Source of the DNA: Coptodactyla brooksi
Taxonomy: Eukaryota > Arthropoda > Insecta > Coleoptera > Scarabaeidae
DNA length: 21,313 nucleotides
Reading direction: 5' to 3'
NCBI GenBank assembly: GCA_033557675.1
Contig: JAWQRM010000576.1
Span: 1 to 21,313 of the forward strand
Below are positions 15,995-21,313 of the stretch, in pieces. The notes under the pieces are model-generated. The model was given only the letters and a program-made list of their open reading frames with translations. It was not told the origin of the DNA and ran no database searches. The translations under genes were made by a program, and so were the position numbers. The first letter of the stretch is position 1. Every line of letters starts with the position of its first letter.

Positions 15995-17009
15995 TCAAAA
16001 ACATATTGTTTGGGAATATTCAGCGTGACATCCATATGATACTACAGTGTGGATCAGCACCTTTATAAGTCTGATTTTAGTTTTGTGATAGACATTCTGA
16101 GACTTCAAAATGCATAGCAGAGAGAACATGCTTTTTTTGATTTCTACCGTCACATTATTATCCCAGGTGATCGAGAAACCCAAATAGATATGCAAGTTTT
16201 CAACTACTTCCAAGTTGCAGCCATCCATTGTGATCCTTTTGCCCAGTTTATTTGTCCGTCCTTGACTTTGCATCATAAGTTTTGTCTTTTCTTCATTGAC
16301 TTGCAACCCTGCTCGTTTTACTGACTCCTTTAGTTTTGAAAAGCTTTCCTTTATTGCGATGGCAGTTCATCCTGTGATATCTAATTATCTGCTCATTTGC
16401 ATACCCCTATATCCATTGTTATTTATTGCATATAATCGGTTCTATCTTGATCTGCTTATTTCTGGTTACATGCTCCAATATCAAATTAACTAGCATTGGT
16501 CAGAATCCATCCCCACGTTTCAGGCATTGGCTAGTTTCAAAGCATCTGTTAATTCTCCAACCATTTTCACTCTTCAAGTTGTTTTCTTATAGTAGCTCTG
16601 AGTAGTAATAGCCCTTTTTTCTCATAGTAGGTGATACTTGAAGGTCTAGAAATATGGTGTACAATCTAGCTCTGTCGATGCAATCATATAATAGGGGGTT
16701 TGATGGCCTACAGGCAATGACTTGTCGTTTAGAAGATGTATGGTCCCAGGATCTCATCCATCTACGACCAAAAAAAATTATCTCCTCGTACCCCGTGTGT
16801 CTGATACCGCAATAAACCGTTTGTTCCGGCAACCGGTTGTGGATCTATGATTGTCATTAAATTTATGATTGTCACAACATCCTATACAACGCCAACCCGT
16901 CTGGCAAGGTTTGCATTTTATCTGCCTAAAAGGTTCTTCAAATGAAAAAGAAAATTTGGGAGAGACCTATTGGTTATGTGATATTGTCAAATGCCTGCTT
17001 AAAATCCAC
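15995..17009 (-). mobile_element. non-LTR retrotransposon reverse transcriptase, decayed
   Basis: On the minus strand the RT blocks appear in order: VDFKQAFD (17009-16986, palm motif A), then KRGDGF-stop-PMLVNLILEH (about 16540-16480; family KxGDGLSPMLFN), then GYANEQ at the YADD position (16403-16392). A thumb segment open from 16366 to 15995 follows (SVKRAGLQVNEEKTKLMM, RITMDGCNLEVVENL, YLGFSITWDNNVTVEIKKS). The catalytic YADD has become YANE, and stops and frame changes separate the blocks. No endonuclease domain is visible. The clade is not assignable by eye. This is a dead element, not a host gene. Confidence 0.85.
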
Positions 17010-17553
17010 GATAGGTGGTAAATGCCCACATCATATTCTCAGTATTTTTCGGATATTCTTCTGCTTGTTACTTTCCCACAATATCTTCTGAGTAGACCAG
17101 CAGTTTCGGTTGTATTATATTTGTCAGTATTGTGTAGTGTAGTGCACAGCAACGAAATGCATGTTTACCAAGAGTTATTTTGAAGAAGGAGTGGAAAATG
17201 ACTGCTGAGATTGAAAAAATAATTATTTACTTATAATACATGCATTTTTTCCCTAGTCTTCTTCTTCAGCTATACATGTTTTTGTAAATTTTGCTGCTGT
17301 ACGCTTTAGTGCTTATTCGAAAGTATCTCTACGTATCTAAGGTAATACATTGTGTCGTTTATTGTGTAGTTTATATCCACAAATGAACGATTGTAATTGT
17401 TCCATATATAGGTATTAATAGGAGCTCTAGCTTTAGAATATTAACACGTACTTGAAATATGAATAAGGGTATTTGCTTAGCTGCTGTCAACATTTTTAAT
17501 TGTTTTTACACTATTTCTAATCAAAAAATTAACATTAATATATCGTTTTACAG
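17010..17553. other. upstream region of the kinesin exon
   Basis: The first ~80 bases may still be retroelement. The rest is AT-rich with no coding exon. The segment ends in a good acceptor (TATATCGTTTTACAG at 17539-17553), abutting the kinesin ATG. This suggests a non-coding first exon lies further upstream; I could not place it. Confidence 0.55.
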
Positions 17554-18218
17554 ATGACTGATAATACTTCTGTCCAAGTAGCATTACGTATCAGACCTTT
17601 AGTCAATTCAGAAACAGCAAAAGGCTGTGTAAATGTACTAGAAGTGTACAATGATTTAAACCAAGTAAAAATCATAAACACAGACAAAGCATTTACTTAC
17701 AATTATGTTATTGACCACACCATAACGCAAGAGATGTTTTACAAAAGATGTATAAAAGACTTGATAGGCAATCTATTTAAAGGATACAATGTGACAATAT
17801 TGGCATATGGACAGACCGGGTCTGGAAAAACTCATTCGATGGGAACATGTTACAATGGCGAAGGTGACATGGGAATAATACCCAGAGCCGTGAATGACAT
17901 TTTTGATTTTGTAAAGGACAACTTCGGCTATGACTTTACTTTAACAGTATCATTTATTGAGATATACCAGGAAGTCGTATATGATCTGTTGGCTGGAAGA
18001 CCACGGGACCAGTGCTGTGTGGATATCCGAGAGGATAATAAAGCGGTATACATACCTGGTTTAACTGAAGAACCTATAACTTCTGCAAAAGAAGCACTAC
18101 ATTGTTTAAGTAAAGGTTCTCAAGGCAGAGCCACAGCATCTACCAATATGAACGCGCAGAGCTCTAGAAGCCATGCTATTTTCACCATTAATATATGTAT
18201 GCAGAAGAAAGATAATAG
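17554..18218 (+). CDS. kinesin-4 family motor (KIF4/Klp31E/Klp3A-like), first coding exon, 3' partial
   Basis: Kinesin-4 proteins are plus-end-directed chromokinesins that act on chromosome arms and the central spindle. The 221 complete codons open with MTDNTSVQVALRIRPL, the standard start of a kinesin head. Then come the P-loop AYGQTGSGKTHSMG (about residues 84-97), GIIPRAVNDIF, FIEIYQEVVYDLL and switch I NAQSSRSHAIF (about residues 203-213). FKGYNVTILAYGQTGSGKT is closest to KIF4 rather than KIF21 or KIF27. The start follows an acceptor AG at 17552-17553, implying a 5' UTR exon upstream. The exon ends AG|GTAAGA, phase 2. Switch II (DLAGSE) should be in the next exon but is not found to the window end. 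No internal defect is seen. Confidence 0.88.
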
Positions 18219-19730
18219 GTAAGATGTTACAGCAATAAGAAAATTTAATTTAGTTCACTATCACTTATGTTAAATTAAACAACTATTTTATTACATTAAC
18301 TTGCATTATTACTTTTATAGATACTTATTAGTTGTGATAAATAAAAGACATTATCTTTTGAATTTCACAAACATTAATACATGTATGAGGTGTACATGTA
18401 TTAATGGTCAATTATGGTCATTATATGGTCAATTATTGTGCTAATGATAAAGATATGTGAAATGCTATGACATTTTCTTGCAATATTTAATAACAGTGAT
18501 CATTAAAATGTTCTATTATAAGTTTTGTTGTATTGCAGAACATCACTCTAAAATCTAAAAGGTGAATGACTGTCAGATTGCCCATAAAAAATATAATTAT
18601 TGATACTCCAACTATGTTTCAGTTAATTATATTATATAATAGTTATTGCAGGATTCGTTTCGAGGAGTGTGAGGTTTGTTAGGATGTTTATTAAGGGAGT
18701 CTTTATTTACCTTTCCCAAAATTAATTATTTTGTGGGGCTAGATTAACATCATTTATTGACTTTGAAATTTAATTGCATTTACTGTATCTACAAGCATTG
18801 ACAAATGGTATAAAAAGCTTTATGACAGAAGTTCAATTATTGTTTGGGGGAGTAAGGAGACATTTACTATATCGAATATATTGCTTTGTGTTAGAATGTC
18901 TATTAATTGTTGTTATTTTTATTGATACTACACTTGGACGATTTTAGTTGATATTTAGAAAAGATTTTTTCAATATTTCTATGATTTCATTTTGGGGTTT
19001 GCATTATTTGTATATATCACTTATCTCTACTATTTATAGAGCTTGTATAAAAGAACATGGCAGGTTGCAGAACTCTAAAAATGCGTTGGAGGACAGTTAG
19101 TTTTTAACTTTCCCTTCCCCCATCTCGATTACCATAAGGTCCTGTAAGATCTCTACTATAGTCCAGACCATGGCATCCTGTTTGCATTTTGTCTGGAGAG
19201 GGCACTGCATAATTTTATTATATTTTGTTTAGAGAGACAGAAGAGGAGCTGGTCCTAAAATCAAAAAAATATTAAATCAGAATTGCTCTGTTATTTTAAT
19301 GGTTGTGTACACAACCGCATACCCGGGTAGGTATAGCATGTTCAATTCAAAATTATAATGTGATGCGAGAATGTTCGCACCTCCAAATTTCATACAGCCC
19401 CCCCAAATATTCATTTTGCACTAGTATGAAATGGGCCAAAAAAAGAAACGAAAAATAACTTATTGTTTACCATTTTTAGCCCATTTTTGACAAATAACCC
19501 TTCTAAGACATAACCGACAGACCATGGTATGCATGCACTATTTCATACTGATTCGATATAAATCTTACGATATGAATAAATTATAGAGATTATATTTCTA
19601 TGAGCAATACTTTATTACTTTTCACTTATATACCTTATACTAAAAATAAGAGCAAAAGGTGAAATGATATATGGTGAAATACTCCTGGTTTTTATTTATA
19701 ATTTTAAAAAATGTAAAATGAAATAATTTA
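18219..19730 (+). other. kinesin intron (5' part), no exon recognised
   Basis: Starts GTAAGA. AT-rich, with stops in all frames and no VDLAGSER-like coding. It includes a 14-bp inverted repeat (arms 18372-18385 and 18393-18406, CATTAATACATGTA, loop 7), followed by short GGTCAATTAT-type tandem repeats to about 18440. The 19330-19560 stretch has repeated AGTATGAAAT / TTTCATACT text. It could be the end of the piggyBac element, but TTAA-flanked termini are not evident. Confidence 0.6.
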
Positions 19731-21240
19731 CATTTTTGCACGAGTGTATGTAGTGTATATCTCTGAATGTAGTAGACATACTGGTTTATGGCAAACAACA
19801 CAGGCTTTGTGGGTTGATTTCCGTTTTTGATATAGGTAGCAGCTTCCAGTACCTGTATGTCTTTTCCTATCGGCAGCATCTCGACCCGGTCCAGTAGATC
19901 TCCTTTTTTCTTGTTCTGCAGCACGTGCCTCTAGTTTAGTGCCCAGCATTGCTTCTATTGCATTTTTGACACTGAAATGTCTGATGGTTTAGGGATTTTC
20001 TACTCGTGTGTTTACCGAATTTATAACTAACTGCCTATTCAGTTCTTGTAAAAACTTTCTGCAACAGCTTGTTATCTTTTTCAAATGTTTGTTGCTTTTG
20101 CGATAAATTATGTAGGCAGCTAAGGCTGCAACATCTAGCATGTTATAAAAAAATGCTATAGAGGCCAGCATTGGGTTCTTCGCTTACACGAATATTCTCC
20201 GAGCATTTTGTCTATAATATCAACACCACCTTTTAGTTTGGTATAGTCCAAGATCGTTCGAGGGTTTTGTTTTTCACCACAGATTTCCACATCATAGTGC
20301 ATGGTAGATAGAATCACAGATTTATTTTTCCTCGAAACATACAAGCACATAGTGACATTATTCGAAAAACGAAATAAAGTTTAATTAACTTCTCATTACT
20401 GATTCCGTGGCATACGTTTTTGGATGAAATGAAATTCTGGTGGAATAAAGTGTCTATTCTTGTTCACTGTTCCCCTAATAAAGACAATTTGTACTCATCC
20501 ATTAATATTCGAGCTAAATTATAGCTTATGAAGAAATTATCACGCACTGTTATGGCCAGAATTTCGACCATAAATCTCTAGCATACTCATATCCAGAACG
20601 AATTGCACCAGCATACAAAAATAAACCTATGTTTACGTAAATTTCACTATCTGTAACTGGAGGCCACTTACGCTTAGGTAAATTTGGATTTTGGGCATTC
20701 CATAGTTGATAATTTTGATTTGCTCGACGATTCGTTTATCGAACAACAACATCCAGAATTTCAGGTGTTAGTAGAAACTTGAATGTAGCACTAATGCTTA
20801 GATTCTTTGTTACATTTGTTGCACATTCTTGCACAATTCAACATATTATGGTGAGAGTTTGTCTTGGCAGAAATTGGTTCTTATTCCATATTGTACCATC
20901 ACGACCTTTGAATATAGTATCTGATTTTTTAGTTTGTTGGTGTTGTACATTCGCTTCTTCTTCAATTTCCTCTTCAGTATCGCTATCATCTTCAATCAGT
21001 CTTTCAACTATTTCTTCTCTTTCCGCATCCAATTCGTCATCATCTGCTATGGGACCTGCAGCAGCTGCTTCTGGTTCATAATCAGGATCGTTGGCACAAT
21101 CAGATAGCTGAACCACATTCACAATAAAATTAATACATATATGAAGATATAGAACTATCTTAGAAAACACTTACATACCTCGCTTTCTCCTTCTGATAAA
21201 TCTGTTAATTCTATGTATTTTTGCTGATATGCGTCACGTT
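19731..21240 (-). pseudogene. piggyBac-type transposase, broken copy
   Basis: Minus-strand blocks in order: an acidic N-terminus (DPDYEPE … DSDTEEEIEEE), FKGRDGTIWNKNQFLP, FLLTPEILDVVVR, WPPVTDSEIYVNIGLFLYAG, DNFFISYNLARILMDEYKLS, GTVNKNRHFIPPEF, VILSTMHYD, KLKGGVDIIDKMLGEYSCKR, RTQCWPL, FFYNMLDVAALAAYIIYR and a Cys-rich tail (HKACVVCHKPVCLLHSE). In-frame stops lie at 20840-20838, 20738-20736 and 19991-19989. A frameshift lies near 20160-20170. Around 20545-20565 a stretch carrying the first catalytic Asp (DDE residue 1) is missing. The second (DNFF) and third (GGVD) Asp remain. It cannot make active transposase. It sits antisense in the presumed kinesin intron. Confidence 0.88.
21108..21178 (-). 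other. candidate 71-bp intron in the piggyBac gene
   Basis: On the minus strand GAG|GTATGTAAG (donor after 21179) and GTGGTTCAG|CTATCT (acceptor before 21107) would join YIELTDLSEGESE to LSDCANDPDYEPE in phase 0. A further acceptor (TTTCAACTAG|GAACGTG) precedes that small exon near 21240. If real, the element's gene had introns; otherwise translation starts at the ATG at 21170. Confidence 0.4.
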
Positions 21241-21313
21241 CCTAGTTGAAAACGCATAAACGTCATTCACACTTAATATTTTCAATTCTTTATAATACAA
21301 AGTAATATTGTAT
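21241..21313. other. right edge, no feature recognised
   Basis: AT-rich 73 bases with no coding signal beyond the candidate acceptor on the minus strand at about 21241-21250. Confidence 0.5.

Noticed and set aside
18540..18600. Second kinesin exon after a CAG near 18537
   Set aside because: Translation does not resemble the motor segment (DLAGSE) in any frame and meets stops at once.
1..21313. CRISPR array, operon or prokaryotic mobile island
   Set aside because: Spliced genes, AG acceptors and animal-type transposons show a eukaryotic nuclear genome; no regularly spaced short repeats are present.

Overview
The window is AT-rich eukaryotic DNA, almost certainly from an insect. It has many introns of 46-81 bp with GT/GC-AG ends, (AT)n and (AAT)n microsatellites, and a dense scatter of decayed insect-type transposons (mariner-like, piggyBac, a non-LTR reverse transcriptase, a fold-back element and a tRNA-derived element). 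I cannot name the species or settle the order from sequence alone.

Layout. (1) 1-968 is the 3' part of an intron holding simple repeats and a minus-strand mariner-type transposase scrap. (2) 969-11602, plus strand, holds the last 18 exons of POLE, the catalytic subunit of DNA polymerase epsilon. They run from just before exonuclease motif III (about human residue 434) to the stop codon. The chain reads without a frameshift for 1,775 codons, with every splice phase matching. The 5' exons (N-terminus, exonuclease motifs I and II) lie outside the window. Larger introns carry mobile debris: a fold-back element in intron 5, a hammerhead-like core in intron 7 and a transposase scrap in intron 10. 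One intron uses a GC donor. (3) 11603-17553 is gene-poor. It holds poly(A) signals, a tRNA-like A-box/B-box unit, a near-perfect hairpin, a diverged CCAAT-containing duplication, a second copy of the hammerhead-like core, a 210-bp-period tandem duplication and a minus-strand non-LTR reverse-transcriptase remnant with a ruined YADD box. (4) 17554-18218, plus strand, is the first coding exon of a kinesin-4 (KIF4/Klp31E/Klp3A-type) motor. The next motor exon is not found in the remaining 3.1 kb. (5) 19731-21240, minus strand, is a broken piggyBac transposase inside that presumed kinesin intron. It has in-frame stops, a frameshift and an internal deletion that removes the first catalytic Asp.

The two host genes are both cell-division genes: POLE for leading-strand synthesis and kinesin-4 for chromosome and spindle-midzone work. 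Lying next to each other on one strand need not mean they are linked in function. The most unusual structure is a 34-nt minus-strand core found twice, 9.2 kb apart. Its shape is conserved: CTGATGA, one base, a 6-3-6 hairpin, GAMAY, then ATGCGT. It resembles the hammerhead-type motifs of retroelements.
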